From Seriola aureovittata (lineage: Eukaryota; Chordata; Actinopteri; Carangiformes; Carangidae): 64,000 nucleotides of DNA. The position numbers were made by a program, and so were the translations under genes. The notes beneath the pieces are model-generated. The model made no database searches. It was not told the origin of the DNA and saw only the letters and a list, made by a program, of their open reading frames with translations. This document shows, one piece after another, positions 63,880 through 64,000 of this stretch; the stretch's first letter is position 1, and each line of letters begins with the position of its first letter. Location: positions 8,551,001 to 8,615,000 of the forward strand of contig NC_079371.1 in the NCBI RefSeq assembly GCF_021018895.1. Reading direction: 5' to 3'.

Positions 63880-64000
63880 ACACAGTCATTTCAGCATCTC
63901 CTCTGTCTTTTCTCGCCACTTTGGCCACACACACTTTCGTTTACTCAGCTCTGTTTTTTTCCTGTCAGACAAAGGATTGTAAATGCAGTTATCAGGAACC

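Overview
This window is non-coding-rich vertebrate DNA, most likely from a teleost fish. The reasons are: about twenty long (CA)n/(TG)n microsatellites; no bacterial-style gene packing and almost no long open frames; introns with GT..AG sites and fish-like short size; and remnants of repeat families I know from fish (Tc1/mariner, BEL/Pao, tRNA-derived SINEs, and the 'GCTTAGCATAAA..CTGGAAACAGGG' family). Repeat names come from memory and were not searched. Most open frames in the window are chance or are translations of dinucleotide repeats.

Layout. 1-4.0 kb: the 5' end of a minus-strand gene. A CpG-containing, apparently TATA-less promoter carries three CCAAT boxes exactly 16 bp apart (3964-4000), followed by a non-coding first exon ending at 3618 and a second exon (1813-1709) encoding a start and a hydrophobic signal peptide; the rest of the gene lies leftwards, probably beyond the window. 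4.1-22 kb: AAT/ATT repeats with a perfect 16-bp inverted repeat, several microsatellites, an inverted array of tRNA-like repeat units (10.4-11.1 kb), a Tc1-like transposase relic (18.4-18.8 kb) and a dispersed ~0.55-kb repeat (19.4-19.95 kb). 22.4-25.6 kb: a mobile-element nest, made of a frameshifted, intron-bearing relic of what looks like a multicopy fish protein family (minus), a BEL/Pao-like pol fragment between 95-bp direct repeats (plus), and a ~410-bp foldback element. 26-28.7 kb: the second region with real gene signals, all on the minus strand: a first exon with GTGAGT donor and an ETS-type CCGGAAGT site (27315-27125), a phase-matched two-exon coding segment (28054-27799), and just upstream of that an LTR-like block (28689-28108) with two CCAAT boxes, AATAAA and a primer-binding-site-like junction. 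29-64 kb: no gene that I can support; microsatellites, polypyrimidine/polypurine blocks, an AT-rich cruciform-type palindrome (35.03-35.09 kb), second copies of earlier repeats (45.8 and 51.7 kb), a SINE relic (57.7 kb) and some balanced-composition unique stretches that could be conserved non-coding elements.

No operon-like or defence-like system is visible. The most unusual items are the LTR-adjacent spliced reading frame at 28 kb, the inverted tRNA-like array at 10.4-11.1 kb, the 16-bp-periodic CCAAT array and the long foldback at 25.2 kb.
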